DNA of 64,000 nucleotides from CAXSEF01 sp964236535 (lineage in GTDB: Bacteria > Pseudomonadota > Alphaproteobacteria > Acetobacterales > Acetobacteraceae), in contig CAXSEF010000009.1 of NCBI GenBank assembly GCA_964236535.1, positions 6,750 through 70,749 on the forward strand, given 5' to 3'. The translations under genes and the position numbers were made by a program. Positions within the stretch are counted from its first letter, which is position 1. Every line of letters starts with the position of its first letter. The notes under the pieces are model-generated. The model was given only the letters and a program-made list of their open reading frames with translations. It was not told the origin of the DNA and did no database searches. Below, one piece after another: positions 25,138-35,040 of the stretch.

Positions 25138-26352
25138 TCAGTCCAGGCGGTCGATGTCGCGCAGCGCGGGGAACAGCCTCATCCAGAGCAGGGTGACGGC
25201 GATGGTGCCGAGGCCTCCGAGCAGGGTGGCCGGGATGGTGCCGAGCAGGGCCGCGGTCATGCCGGATTCGAACTCGCCCAGCTGGTTGGAGGTGCCGATG
25301 AACAGCATGTTGACGGCGCCGACCCGGCCGCGCATGGCGTCGGGGGTGCGCAGCTGCACCAGGGCGAAGCGGATCACCACGCTGACCACGTCGGCGGCGC
25401 CAAGGGTCGCAAGTGCCACCAGCGACACCGCAAGGGAGCGGGACACGGCGAAGACCATGGTGGCGATGCCGAAGACGGCGACGGCTGCGAACATCGTGCG
25501 GCCGGCGCGGTGACGGATCGGCCGGCGCACCAGCAGGACGGACATGGCCAGCGCGCCGATGGCGGGGGCGGCGCGCAGCAGTCCGAGGCCCCAGGAGCCG
25601 GTGTGCAGGATGTCGCGGGCGAAGATCGGCAGCAGGGCGGTGGCGCCGCCAAGCAGGACGGCGAACAGGTCGAGCGAGATGGCGCCGAGCACGGCGGGGT
25701 TGGAGCGGATGAACGCGACGCCGGAGAACACGGAGCGCAGGGTGGGCGGCTCGCGCCGAGCGGGGAGGCGGTCGATACGGATCAGGGCCACGCACAGGTT
25801 GGCCAGCAGGAACAGCGCCGCAGCAAGGGCGAACGGCACCGGCGGCGCCAGGGCGTAGAGCAGGCCGCCGCAGGCTGGGCCGAGGATCGAGGCGGTCTGG
25901 TTGGCCGAAGCGGACCAGGCGCTGGCCTCCTGCAGGCGGGCCTCGCCGACGAGACCGGGCATCAGCGCGGAGAGGGTGGGCGAATCGAAGGCGCGGGCGC
26001 TGCCGATGACGGCGACGATGGCGTCGATCCCGGCGACGTGCAGCCAGCCCTGGGCGGTGCCGGCGGCAAGCAGCAGGGCGGCGGCGGCTTGCACGATCTG
26101 GCCGCACCGTACGATGCGGCGGCGGTCGTAGTGGTCGGCGACGTGGCCGGCAGCAAGCGTCAGGAGCAGAACGGGCAGGAACTGCGCCAGCCCCACGATG
26201 CCGAGGGCGAAGGCACTGCCGGTCAGCGCGTAGACCTGCCAGCCGATCGCCACGGACTGCATCTGGTAGGCGAAGCTGCTGCACACGCGGGCTGACCAGA
26301 ACAGCGCGAATGGACGGTGTCGGAGCAGGGACGCGTGGGCAGGAGCGGGCAC
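25138..26352 (-). CDS. MFS transporter
   Basis: A 404-residue major facilitator with about 12 hydrophobic segments. The N-terminus HRPFALFWSARVCSSFAYQM is typical of the EntS/MFS_3 type of exporters. The loop 2-3 signature is GHVADHYDRRRIV, and FDSPTLSALMPGLVG plus SASANQTASILGPACGGLLY match the same group. Members export siderophores or drugs; the cargo here is unknown. The long antisense-like frame continues far upstream, but GTG 26352 gives the normal family length. Divergent from sucA. Confidence 0.85.
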   Translation of the reverse strand: MPAPAHASLLRHRPFALFWSARVCSSFAYQMQSVAIGWQVYALTGSAFALGIVGLAQFLPVLLLTLAAGHVADHYDRRRIVRCGQIVQAAAALLLAAGTAQGWLHVAGIDAIVAVIGSARAFDSPTLSALMPGLVGEARLQEASAWSASANQTASILGPACGGLLYALAPPVPFALAAALFLLANLCVALIRIDRLPARREPPTLRSVFSGVAFIRSNPAVLGAISLDLFAVLLGGATALLPIFARDILHTGSWGLGLLRAAPAIGALAMSVLLVRRPIRHRAGRTMFAAVAVFGIATMVFAVSRSLAVSLVALATLGAADVVSVVIRFALVQLRTPDAMRGRVGAVNMLFIGTSNQLGEFESGMTAALLGTIPATLLGGLGTIAVTLLWMRLFPALRDIDRLD

Positions 26353-26802
26353 GCTTCGCTGATGCGGGAGAAAGTGCGGGTTGTCGAGGGAGGGGATGGT
26401 GTCGCGGTGCGGAGGCGCGCATTTCAGGCCAGGGCTCTGTTCCGGACCCGGCACGGGGCTGGGTCGCCCGACCGGTCCATGGGACCGGCACGTGAAGCGC
26501 GTTGCGGCATACTGCGGGGGCGCCCTGCAGCAGGGCCACGTCAACGCACTTCCCAGGCGCTGAACGACATGGGTCCGGGTGGCGCTCTGGCTGCCGTGTC
26601 GCGGAGCGCCACGCGACGGCGGCGGGTGCCGCTGGCATAGTATGTGCAGTGTAGCGGGTGACCACTGTGGCGGGATCCCGTTCGGGTCATGCGCTGTGCT
26701 CAACCCAGCCCGTGACGCATGCGGCACAAACATGGGCGGTGCAGGCGTAGGCTGGAAGCCGTCGGAGCTTTTTGGTGTGCCGGCCTGCTGAGAGGATCGT
26801 CC
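26353..26802. other. divergent upstream region of sucA and MFS gene
   Basis: 450 bases with no supported gene. It must contain the promoters of the leftward MFS gene and rightward sucA. GAGAGG at 26790-26795 is the sucA ribosome-binding site. No operator palindrome is evident. Confidence 0.45.
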
Positions 26803-29748
26803 ATGCCCGGCATCGATGTTCTGGCCAGTGCCGTTACCGGCGCAAATGGTGCCTTCATCGCGGAGATGTATGCGCGCTGGGCGGGCAACCCGGGTTCGGT
26901 GGACGAGAGCTTTGCCGAGCTGTTCGCGGCGATGGATGACGAGACCCGCGCGGTGCTGGAGGACCACTCCGGGGCGTCCTGGGCGCCGCGCGGGCAAGCG
27001 TTTGCCGGCGAGGCGTCCGCGACCGCAGACGCCTCGGTCCAGAGCCGCGAGGCGCAGGGAGCGACGAACGAGGCACCGGCGGCGGCGATCCGGGCGGCGG
27101 CGCTGGACAGTCTGCGGGCGTTGATGCTGATCAGGGCCTTCCGGGTGCGCGGCCACCTGGAGGCGCGGCTTGACCCGCTGGGGCTGCAGATGCCGAAGTC
27201 GCACCCGGAGCTCGATCCGGGCAGCTACGGGTTCGGCGACGCCGACCTGGACCGCGCGGTGTTCATCGACAACGTGCTGGGGCGCGAGACGGCAACGGTG
27301 CGCGAGATCATCGCTCTGGTGCGCACGGCGTATTGCGGGCCGATCGGCGTTGAGTTCATGCACATCCAGGACCCCGGGCAGAAGGCCTGGATCCAGCGGC
27401 GGATCGAGGGCGCGCCGTGGGCGGACAAGGTCGGCCGCGACGAGCAGGTGGCGCTGCTGCGCCAGCTGACCGAGGCGGAGGGGTTCGAGGCGTTCTGCCA
27501 GAAGAAGTACGTGGGCACGAAGCGGTTCGGGCTGGAGGGCGGCGAGGTCACCATCGCCTCGCTGCACACGCTGATCGGCACCGCGGCGGCCGGCGGGGTG
27601 ACCGAGGTGGTGATCGGCATGCCGCACCGCGGGCGGCTGAACACGCTGGTCAACGTGCTGCGCAAGCCGTTCGCCGCGGTGTTCAGCGAGTTCGCGGGTG
27701 CCAGTTCGAAGCCGGACGACGTGCAGGGATCGGGCGACGTGAAGTATCATCTGGGCACGTCGACGGACGTCGAGATGGGCGGGCGGACGGTCCACGTGTC
27801 GCTGCAGCCGAACCCGTCGCACCTGGAGGCGGTCGACCCGGTGGTGGTGGGCAAGGTGCGCGCGCGGCAGGACCGCATCGGCGACACCAGGCTGCGCCGC
27901 TCGGTGATGGGCATCATGATGCACGGCGATGCGGCATTCGCCGGTCAGGGGCTGGTGTACGAGACGCTGGCGATGAGTCAGCTGATCGGCTATCGCACCG
28001 GGGGAACGATCCACCTGATCGTGAACAATCAGATCGGGTTCACGACGACCCCGGCGCATGCGTATTCCGGGCTGTATTGCACCGACATTGCGAAGTCGAT
28101 CCAGTGCCCGATCCTGCACGTGAACGGCGACCAGCCGGAGGCGGTTCTGTATGCGTCGCGGCTGGCCGCGCAGTACCGGATGGAATTTGGCGCCGACATC
28201 GTGCTCGACATCGTGTGCTATCGTCGGCACGGCCACAACGAGACCGACGAGCCGGCGTTCACCCAGCCGCTGATGTATCGCGCGATCAAGGCGCGGCCGA
28301 CGACGCGGACGCTGTATGCGCAGTTGCTGGTCGAGCGGGGAGTGATCGGGGCGGACGAGGCGCAGGCGGTGTGGGACGGTTTCGCGCGCACGCTGGAGGA
28401 GGCGTTCGAGGCCTCGAAGTCATACCGGGCAAACAAGGCGGACTGGCTGGAGGGCAGCTGGTCGGGGCTGAAGCAGGCGAGCGAGTCGGAAGAGCGGGCC
28501 GAGGAGAACACCTCCGTAGCCGTCGAGACGCTGCGGCTGGTGGGGCGGGCCCTGGCGCATGTGCCCGAGGGATTCGACGTCAATCCGAAGATCGCGCGCC
28601 AGCTCGAGGCGAAGCAGGCGATGCTCGATAGCGGCGCCGGGATCGACTGGGCGACCGGCGAGGCGCTGGCGTTCGGCACGCTGCTGCTGGAGGGGCACCG
28701 CGTCCGGCTGAGCGGCGAGGACTGCCAGCGCGGAACGTTCTCGCAGCGGCACGCGGTGCTGATCGATCAGACCAACCAGAACGAATACGTGCCGCTGAAC
28801 AACATCGTCGCCGACCAGGCGCCCGGTGTGGACGGCAGTGCGGCCGGCGGGATTACCGGCGGGCCTGAGGAGGGGCAGGCTTGGATCGAGATCTACAACT
28901 CGCTGCTGAGCGAGGCGGGGGTGTTGGGGTTCGAGTACGGCTACACGTTGGCGGACCCGCAGACCCTGGTGCTGTGGGAGGCGCAGTTCGGCGACTTCGC
29001 CAACGGCGCACAGGTGATCATCGACCAGTTCCTGGCCTCGGGAGAGACCAAGTGGCTGCGGATGTCCGCGCTGACGCTGCTGCTGCCGCACGGCCACGAG
29101 GGGCAAGGCCCGGAGCATTCCTCGGCGCGACTGGAGCGCTTCCTGCAACTGTGCGCGGAGCGCAACATGAGCGTGTGCAACATCACGACGCCTGCGAACT
29201 ACTTTCACGCGCTGCGACGACAGATGAAGCGCAACTTCCGCAAGCCGCTGGTGCTGATGACCCCGAAAAGCCTGCTGCGGCACAAGGCAGCGGTCTCGAC
29301 GGTGGGCGAGATGACAGGCGGAACGGCGTTCCGGCAGGTGATCGGCGAGGCGGAGGCGATCCACGCGCCCGCTGAGGTAAAACGCGTCGTGCTGTGTTCG
29401 GGCAAGGTGTACTACGACCTGGTGGCGGAGCGGCGCGAGCGGGGCATCGAAGACGTGGCGGTGGTGCGCATCGAGCAGCTTTACCCGTTCCCGGTGGTGT
29501 CGCTGCCCGCGGTGCTGGGGTCGTACGTGAACGCGGACGTGGTGTGGTGCCAGGAGGAGCCGGAGAACATGGGGGCGTGGAGCTTCGTGGACCGGCGCAT
29601 CGAGGCAGTGCTGGGCGGGCTGGGCGGCCGAGCGGCGCGGCCGAGCTACGTCGGGCGGGCGGCGGCGGCAAGTCCGGCGACGGGGTCGGCGAAGGTGCAC
29701 GCTGCGCAGCAGGCAAGGCTGGTGCGCGATGCGCTGGGGGTGGAGTAG
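26803..29748 (+). CDS. sucA: 2-oxoglutarate dehydrogenase E1 component
   Basis: A 981-residue thiamine-diphosphate decarboxylase that starts oxidation of 2-oxoglutarate to succinyl-CoA. The N-terminal E2-binding segment GAFIAEMYARWAGNPGSVD is followed by the small domain (RGHLEARLDPLG). The core holds IGMPHRGRLNTLVNVL, GDVKYHLG, SLQPNPSHLEAVDPVV, HGDAAFAGQG, NNQIGFTT and CYRRHGHNETDEPAFTQPLM. The C-terminal transketolase-like part has EFGYTLADP-type sequence (EYGYTLADPQTLVLWEAQFG) and PHGHEGQGPEHSSARLERF. The length is normal. Upstream sucCD is separated from it by two opposite-strand genes, so it has its own promoter. Confidence 0.97.
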   Translation: MPGIDVLASAVTGANGAFIAEMYARWAGNPGSVDESFAELFAAMDDETRAVLEDHSGASWAPRGQAFAGEASATADASVQSREAQGATNEAPAAAIRAAALDSLRALMLIRAFRVRGHLEARLDPLGLQMPKSHPELDPGSYGFGDADLDRAVFIDNVLGRETATVREIIALVRTAYCGPIGVEFMHIQDPGQKAWIQRRIEGAPWADKVGRDEQVALLRQLTEAEGFEAFCQKKYVGTKRFGLEGGEVTIASLHTLIGTAAAGGVTEVVIGMPHRGRLNTLVNVLRKPFAAVFSEFAGASSKPDDVQGSGDVKYHLGTSTDVEMGGRTVHVSLQPNPSHLEAVDPVVVGKVRARQDRIGDTRLRRSVMGIMMHGDAAFAGQGLVYETLAMSQLIGYRTGGTIHLIVNNQIGFTTTPAHAYSGLYCTDIAKSIQCPILHVNGDQPEAVLYASRLAAQYRMEFGADIVLDIVCYRRHGHNETDEPAFTQPLMYRAIKARPTTRTLYAQLLVERGVIGADEAQAVWDGFARTLEEAFEASKSYRANKADWLEGSWSGLKQASESEERAEENTSVAVETLRLVGRALAHVPEGFDVNPKIARQLEAKQAMLDSGAGIDWATGEALAFGTLLLEGHRVRLSGEDCQRGTFSQRHAVLIDQTNQNEYVPLNNIVADQAPGVDGSAAGGITGGPEEGQAWIEIYNSLLSEAGVLGFEYGYTLADPQTLVLWEAQFGDFANGAQVIIDQFLASGETKWLRMSALTLLLPHGHEGQGPEHSSARLERFLQLCAERNMSVCNITTPANYFHALRRQMKRNFRKPLVLMTPKSLLRHKAAVSTVGEMTGGTAFRQVIGEAEAIHAPAEVKRVVLCSGKVYYDLVAERRERGIEDVAVVRIEQLYPFPVVSLPAVLGSYVNADVVWCQEEPENMGAWSFVDRRIEAVLGGLGGRAARPSYVGRAAAASPATGSAKVHAAQQARLVRDALGVE

Positions 29749-30024
29749 CGCAAGGGCCGGCAGAGTCAGGGCTCTGCCCACGTGTCGGAAGCGGAGACCC
29801 GCTGGGGCCTGAGACCCCGGACCCACAAGGTGGGCGTGTTTCGTGGCAACGCGTCTTCCAGTGCCGGTGCAGGGGCGCTGCGCTGGCGGCTCCCCGCTTC
29901 AAGGCCTGGGCCAAGTCCTGGCCTTTCTCGTGGCGAGCCTGCGGCCTAAGCTCGCTCTCCGGCGCGCGGCTCCGGCGTGGACATTGAAACCTCCGCGTGG
30001 CCGGAGGTGAACCGAGGGCGAAGA

Positions 30025-31470
30025 ATGGCTGCCGAAATCCTGGTGCCGACGCTTGGCGAGAGCGTGACCACGGCGACGATCGCGCGCTGGCTGAAGAAGG
30101 TGGGCGAGGCGGTGGCTGCCGACGAGCCGCTGGTCGAGCTGGAGACCGACAAGGTCACGGTCGAGGTGCCTGCACCCGCCGCGGGCACGATGGGCGAACA
30201 GGCGGCCGCCGAGGGCGACGAGGTCGAGGTCGGCGCGACGCTCGGGGTGATCGAGGATGGCGGCGCCGCCGTGGAGGCCCGGGTCGCGCCGTCCACGCCG
30301 GCGTCAGGCGGGTCTCCTGCCAAGCCGAAGATCGAGAGCGATGTGCCGCCGGCCACGGGGCAGGCAGCGCCAGAGCAGCGGCCGCCGCAGTCTGCGCGGG
30401 GCGGAGCGGGTCGGGGGCGCGAGGCAGCCAACCCGGGCAGCGGGGTCAACCCGCCGCCGCGGCCCGGCGGACCGGTGGCGCGACCGGCGACGCCGCCTTC
30501 GGACGTGGCGGCGAACAGCGCCGGGGTGGCGGACCAAGGCGCGGCACGGCTGGAAGTGGTGGGGCATCCACCGCACAGCACGCCTGGCGGGTTCGCGCCG
30601 ATGCCGTCGGCGGTGCGGATGATGGCTGAGCGCGAAGTGGACTCGGACCAGGTCGAGGGTACCGGACGTGGTGGGCGCATCGTCAAGGGTGACGTGATCG
30701 ACTTCCTGGCGCGGCCGGCGCCCGCGCGTCCCGCGCCAACTGCGGCTCGCGCGCCGCGCGCGGCGGATGCGCGCGAGGAGCGGGTCAAGATGACCCGCTT
30801 GCGCAAGACGATCGCGAACCGGCTGAAGGAGGCGCAAAATACCGCCGCGATGCTGACGACGTTCAACGAGGTGGACATGTCGGCGGCGATGGCCCTGCGT
30901 TCGGAGTATCGCGAGGCGTTCGAGAAGAAGCACGCGGGCGTGCGCCTTGGCTTCATGGGATTCTTCGTAAGGGCCTGCGTGGCGGCGCTGCAGGAGTTTC
31001 CCGCCGTCAACGCGGAGATCGACGGCGAGGAGATCGTCTACAAGAGGTTCGTGCACATGGGCATCGCGGTGGGCGGGGCGAACGGGCTCGTGGTGCCGGT
31101 CATCCGGGACGTGGACGCCATGAGCCTGGCCGAGGTCGAGGCCGCCGTGGGGGAGTTCGGCGTGCGGGCGCGCAGCGGGAGCCTCAAGCTCGACGAGCTG
31201 GCGGGCGGCACGTTCTCGATCACCAACGGGGGCGTATACGGATCGTTGATGTCGACACCGATCCTCAATCCGCCGCAATCGGCGATCCTGGGGATGCACA
31301 AGATCCAGGAACGGCCGATCGCGGTGAAGGGTCAGGTCGTGATCCGGCCGATGATGTACGTGGCGCTCTCGTACGACCACCGGATTGTCGACGGCAAGGA
31401 GGCGGTCAGCTTCCTGGTGCGGGTGAAGGAAGGCGTCGAGGACCCGCGGCGGCTGTTGCTGGGGCTGTAG
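30025..31470 (+). CDS. sucB: Dihydrolipoyl succinyltransferase (E2 of 2-oxoglutarate dehydrogenase)
   Basis: A 481-residue E2 subunit. The single lipoyl domain (1-80) has the lipoylated Lys in VELETDKVTVEVPAPAAG. A long Ala/Pro/Gly-rich linker of about 100 residues, longer than usual, leads to the E1/E3-binding domain (PSAVRMMAEREVDSDQVEGT). The catalytic acyltransferase domain ends with SYDHRIVDGKEAVSFLV (catalytic His and Asp). ATG 30025 follows GAGGGCGAAGA. It lies 276 bases after sucA with a worn repeat in between, followed by an IS relic and lpd. Confidence 0.95.
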   Translation: MAAEILVPTLGESVTTATIARWLKKVGEAVAADEPLVELETDKVTVEVPAPAAGTMGEQAAAEGDEVEVGATLGVIEDGGAAVEARVAPSTPASGGSPAKPKIESDVPPATGQAAPEQRPPQSARGGAGRGREAANPGSGVNPPPRPGGPVARPATPPSDVAANSAGVADQGAARLEVVGHPPHSTPGGFAPMPSAVRMMAEREVDSDQVEGTGRGGRIVKGDVIDFLARPAPARPAPTAARAPRAADAREERVKMTRLRKTIANRLKEAQNTAAMLTTFNEVDMSAAMALRSEYREAFEKKHAGVRLGFMGFFVRACVAALQEFPAVNAEIDGEEIVYKRFVHMGIAVGGANGLVVPVIRDVDAMSLAEVEAAVGEFGVRARSGSLKLDELAGGTFSITNGGVYGSLMSTPILNPPQSAILGMHKIQERPIAVKGQVVIRPMMYVALSYDHRIVDGKEAVSFLVRVKEGVEDPRRLLLGL

Positions 31471-31826
31471 GGCGGGAGCCCGAGGCAGGCGAAGCGAGGC
31501 TGGGCTCCTGCCCGGACCCACCAGGGGTGAGCCGCCACCGGACTGGTACACAGTATCCTTCCGTGGACGGCTCCCTCGCCGCAAGGGTGAAGTGAGCTTC
31601 GGCGCCGCGGCCAGGTGCGGTCCCGTGTCCGGCCTGTTCGCGCCGTTCATGACCGCGCGCCCTGACGCGATCCGCAGCCTGGCTCCCAATCGGTCCGTCG
31701 CGCTCGGTGGCGCAGGACTCCGGACGGGCTCTGCCAGGCTCCGGGTTCGACCGGTTTGCCATCACGTCGTCACCACCCTCGTGCCCTGTTGGCCGTGACG
31801 TTGGCCGACAGGGCTCTCCTGCGTCG

Positions 31827-32015
31827 TCAGGCCGCGGCTGCTTGCGCGATCGCCGGTGCGTGATCGCTCCCGCCTCCGGCCAGCAACGCCAAGACGACGC
31901 GCGCCGTCTGGCTAGCCTGCACCACGGACGCAAGCCGGGTTGGACGGCGTTCCAGCACGGTTCGCAGCCAAGCGACGTCTGGCGTGCTTTTGGTCCGCGC
32001 ATGCCGGATCGCTCC
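31827..32015 (-). pseudogene. probable IS110-family transposase C-terminal relic
   Basis: The minus strand reads WLRTVLERRPTRLASVVQAS followed by QTARVVLALLAGGGSDHAPA and stops after IAQAAAA. This resembles the end of IS110-type transposases, in which a run like VALANKxARxxWALLA precedes an Ala-rich C-terminus. Nothing of the catalytic DEDD domain is present. It is the only recognisable content of the 31471-32069 gap between sucB and lpd. Confidence 0.5.
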
Positions 32016-32069
32016 CATATCTTCGGCATCGGGGCATCGCCCGCGCCGTTCTTTCTGGGGGTAGTCGCC

Positions 32070-33473
32070 ATGGCGGACTCGTTCGATCTCATCGTGGTTG
32101 GCGCTGGACCGGGCGGCTACGTGTGCGCGATCCGAGCGGCGCAGCTCGGGCTGAAGGTGGCGTGCGTGGAGAAACGGGCAACGCTGGGGGGCACCTGCCT
32201 GAACATCGGGTGCATCCCGTCGAAGGCTCTGCTGCATTCGAGCGAGAGCTTCCACGAGGTGCTGCACGGGTTCAAGGAGCACGGCATCAACGTCGAGGGG
32301 GTCAGGCTCGACCTCGCGCAGATGCAGCGGCGCAAGGCGTCTGTGGTCGAGGCCAATGTGAAGGGCGTCGAGTTCCTGTTCCGCAAGAACAAGGTGACTT
32401 GGCTCAAGGGCGAGGCGCTGCTGGTCTCGGCGGGGCAGGCGGGGCTGACCGTGCGCGTGGCAGGAGAGGAGTACCTGGCGCGCGACGTCGTGGTGGCGAC
32501 AGGGAGCGAGAGCATCCAGCTGCCGGGCGTCGCGGTGGATGAGAAGCGGATTGTCACGTCGACGGGGGCGCTGGAGCTGGACGTGGTGCCGGGGCACCTG
32601 GTGGTGATTGGCGGCGGGTATATCGGGCTGGAGCTGGGCAGCGTGTGGCACCGGCTCGGGGCCGAGGTGACGGTCGTGGAGTATCTCGACCGGCTGGTGC
32701 CGGGGATGGACCGGGAAATGGGCAAGACCTTCGAGCGGGTGCTGGGCAAGCAGGGGCTCACGCTCCGTCTGTCGACCAAGGTGACCGGGGCAGCGGCGGA
32801 CAAGTCGGGGGTGACGCTGACGGTGGAGTCGGCGGCGGGAGGTGCGCCGGAGGAGATCCGGGCGGATGTGGTGCTGGTGGCGATCGGGCGGAAGCCGCTC
32901 ACGGCAGGGCTGGGGCTGGAGCGCGTGGGGGTGGCACTGGACGCCCGGGGGTTCATCCGGACCGACGGGCACTACGCGACCAGCGTGCCCGGCGTGCGGG
33001 CGATCGGCGACGTGCGGGGCGGGCTGCTGCTGGCGCACAAGGCCGAGGAGGAGGGCGTGGCATGCGCCGAGCTGCTTGCGGGCCGTGCGGGGCACGTGAA
33101 CTACGGGGTGATTCCGGGGGTGGTGTATACCTGGCCGGAAGTGGCTTCGGTCGGGCGGACCGAGGAGCAGCTGAAGGAGGACGGGGTGGATTATGCGGTG
33201 GGACGGTTCCCGTTCGCGGCGAACGGACGGGCGCGGGCCATGGGCTCGACCGAGGGCTTCGTGAAGATCCTGGCGGACAAGCGCACAGACCGCATTCTCG
33301 GGGCGCACATCATCGGGCCGGACGCGGGGACGATCATCGCGGAGCTGGCGACGGCGATGGAGTTCGAGGCGAGCAGCGAGGATGTGGCGCGCATCTGCCA
33401 TGCCCATCCGAGCTTGAACGAGGCGGTGAAGGAGGCGGCGCTGGCTGTGGACGGGCGGGCGCTGCACATCTGA
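32070..33473 (+). CDS. lpd: Dihydrolipoyl dehydrogenase (E3)
   Basis: A 467-residue flavoprotein disulfide reductase that reoxidises the lipoyl groups of E2 with NAD. It has FAD-binding DLIVVGAGPGGYVCAIRAAQ, the redox-active pair in GGTCLNIGCIPSKALL (Cys at about 44 and 49), NAD-binding VVIGGGYIGLELGSVW, VRAIGDVRGGLLLAHKAEEE, and the C-terminal active-site HAHPSLNEAVKEAAL (His-Glu pair). ATG 32070 is chosen by the family N-terminus. It is separated from sucB by about 600 bases including an IS relic, so it may be transcribed from its own promoter. Confidence 0.96.
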   Translation: MADSFDLIVVGAGPGGYVCAIRAAQLGLKVACVEKRATLGGTCLNIGCIPSKALLHSSESFHEVLHGFKEHGINVEGVRLDLAQMQRRKASVVEANVKGVEFLFRKNKVTWLKGEALLVSAGQAGLTVRVAGEEYLARDVVVATGSESIQLPGVAVDEKRIVTSTGALELDVVPGHLVVIGGGYIGLELGSVWHRLGAEVTVVEYLDRLVPGMDREMGKTFERVLGKQGLTLRLSTKVTGAAADKSGVTLTVESAAGGAPEEIRADVVLVAIGRKPLTAGLGLERVGVALDARGFIRTDGHYATSVPGVRAIGDVRGGLLLAHKAEEEGVACAELLAGRAGHVNYGVIPGVVYTWPEVASVGRTEEQLKEDGVDYAVGRFPFAANGRARAMGSTEGFVKILADKRTDRILGAHIIGPDAGTIIAELATAMEFEASSEDVARICHAHPSLNEAVKEAALAVDGRALHI

Positions 33474-33665
33474 CGTGCGGACAGGCGGCGCGGCCCGACG
33501 CCGGTCGGCGGTTTCCGCCAAGGACAGACGCCAGGAACCCTCCGGATGCCGCGGCCTTTGGCGGGCCTGCGCGGAGCTGGGCCAAGATTCCGGTTGGTCC
33601 CGTTCGCCCATCACGATGGTCGGCTCGCCAGGGCATCGGGTCGCTTCCTGAAGCCCGTGGTCGCG

Positions 33666-34307
33666 TCACTGGCTGATCCAGACGATTCGGTACATCCAGC
33701 TGATTTCGGAGATCTCGAAGGTACGGCCCGGATGCTCGGGATTGAGGCTGCGCAGTTCGAGGCGACGCGCCGACCGGCGGACGAGCTGCTTCGCCATGAC
33801 CTCACCCTGCAGGGTGCGCACGACGACGCGGTCGCCGCGACGGATGGGAGCGGCCGGGGAGACGATGATCACGTCGCCGTCGCGGAACACGGGATCCATC
33901 GAGTGGCCGCTGATTTCCAGGGCGTAGGCGTTCGGATCGCCGACTTCCGGGAAGGCGACCTCGTCCCAGCCGCCGCCCACCGGAAAGCCGCTGTCATCGA
34001 AGAAGCCGGCGTCCCCCGCCTGCGCCAGGCCGAGCAGCGGGATCACGCGTACCGCGGGCCGGGAGGACGGCAGGACGCGCGCTCCCTTCACCAGGCTGCC
34101 GAACTCGAGGATGTCCGTGTGGGTTGCACTGAATACCTTGGCGAGGCTCTCTGTTCCAGGCCAGCGCGCCTTGCCGTCGGCGGTGCGTCGTTTGGACGGA
34201 TTGAAGGTGGTGGCGTCAAGTCCGGCGCGGCGCGCGAGGCCGGATGTGGTCAGGCCATGTTCAGCAGCCAGGGTGTCAAGAGCGCGCCAGATATCGTCAT
34301 GGTTCAT
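33666..34307 (-). CDS. HTH regulator with S24 (LexA/CI-type) autopeptidase domain
   Basis: A 213-residue repressor. The N-terminal helix-turn-helix (about 5-70) reads LAAEHGLTTSGLARRAGLDA. The C-terminal S24 peptidase domain has the nucleophile Ser in EISGHSMDPVFRDGD and the general-base Lys in GEVMAKQLVRR. Such proteins lose DNA binding after RecA-stimulated self-cleavage, or act as phage-CI-like regulators without cleavage. It is shorter than CI and lacks the LexA winged-helix start, so it is not LexA. It is divergent from a 78-residue unknown gene across a lower-GC spacer that probably carries its operator. Confidence 0.85.
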   Translation of the reverse strand: MNHDDIWRALDTLAAEHGLTTSGLARRAGLDATTFNPSKRRTADGKARWPGTESLAKVFSATHTDILEFGSLVKGARVLPSSRPAVRVIPLLGLAQAGDAGFFDDSGFPVGGGWDEVAFPEVGDPNAYALEISGHSMDPVFRDGDVIIVSPAAPIRRGDRVVVRTLQGEVMAKQLVRRSARRLELRSLNPEHPGRTFEISEISWMYRIVWISQ

Positions 34308-34690
34308 GGGGCAACGCGCTTACCGTATCTTTGAATTCCAACCATTTCTCGGCTTCAGAGCCTTTTCTGAGAAATTGACGCCACAACTTCCGAGCGACGC
34401 CGAGAATGGTCCAGGCGCGGATGATAAGATGATTGTCTTGGCGGCAGGCCGCAACAGGAATGCTTTCGTTGCAATCTCGGGTTGCGGAAACGATCGCAAT
34501 GTGTTTGTTCACGATGTGTTCTAAAACATGTCGAGGACGAGCCCTGCACGTCGGCAAATCAGCAGCCGATTAAGGATTCCAGTCCTTGATAAAATGCGAC
34601 CGTAGGTATAAAAGCTTGAGACGATACAATCTGGAGTTGTGCAAACGGCGAGGCGGCCGGTTGCTCCCTCAAGCGACAGTAGGCAGTGGG
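34308..34690. other. lower-GC divergent spacer, possible small minus-strand frame
   Basis: 380 bases at roughly 50% GC between the S24 regulator and the 78-residue gene. A minus-strand frame (34297-34557, with REDN-poor, unrecognised sequence) overlaps the regulator start by 11 bases but has no clear ribosome-binding site, so I do not call it a gene. Promoters and operator of the regulator should lie here. Confidence 0.4.
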
Positions 34691-34927
34691 ATGCGAATGA
34701 TCTTCTCTCTCCATAGGTTTTCGGTCGTGGCCTACGCGAACGGCTTTACGCTGTGGCACTACAATGCAGACGAAAGCGACAGAAGGGTCCTGGACGAAGA
34801 TGCTTTCGATTCCGCACGGGATCTGCTTTCATGCGGCGACGTGATCATCGTCTCCGGCATGGTGGAGGCATGCGTTCTGTTCGTTTCGACCAAGACCAAG
34901 ATCGTTAAGACGCTGTATCGATCCTAG
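34691..34927 (+). CDS. uncharacterised 78-residue protein
   Basis: Compact small protein: FSLHRFSVVAYANGFTLWHY, then ESDRRVLDEDAFDSARDLL, GDVIIVSGMVEA and a short C-terminal strand. The alternation of strands and one amphipathic helix suggests a folded alpha/beta domain rather than a chance frame. GTGGG sits just before ATG 34691, and ATG 34697 is also possible. Base composition is lower in GC than neighbouring genes, as for the spacer before it, hinting at common acquisition with the S24 regulator. I do not recognise the family with certainty. Confidence 0.6.
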   Translation: MRMIFSLHRFSVVAYANGFTLWHYNADESDRRVLDEDAFDSARDLLSCGDVIIVSGMVEACVLFVSTKTKIVKTLYRS

Positions 34928-35040
34928 GAACATCTGGAGTGCTCCGGCTGCGGATCGATCGCTGCGGACCGGCATAGCCGGCGGCTCCAGCCGGACCGGC
35001 GATGGCGTCCGATCCGCAGGGTTGGCCGGGCAGCCGCGAC

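Noticed and set aside
25138..28236. Full 1032-codon minus-strand frame
   Set aside because: Only the part up to 26352 is the MFS transporter; the upstream two thirds is antisense to sucA and has no family features.
31827..33614. 595-codon minus-strand frame opposite lpd
   Set aside because: Shadow of lpd; only the short piece near 31827-32015, in the same region, looks like a transposase end.
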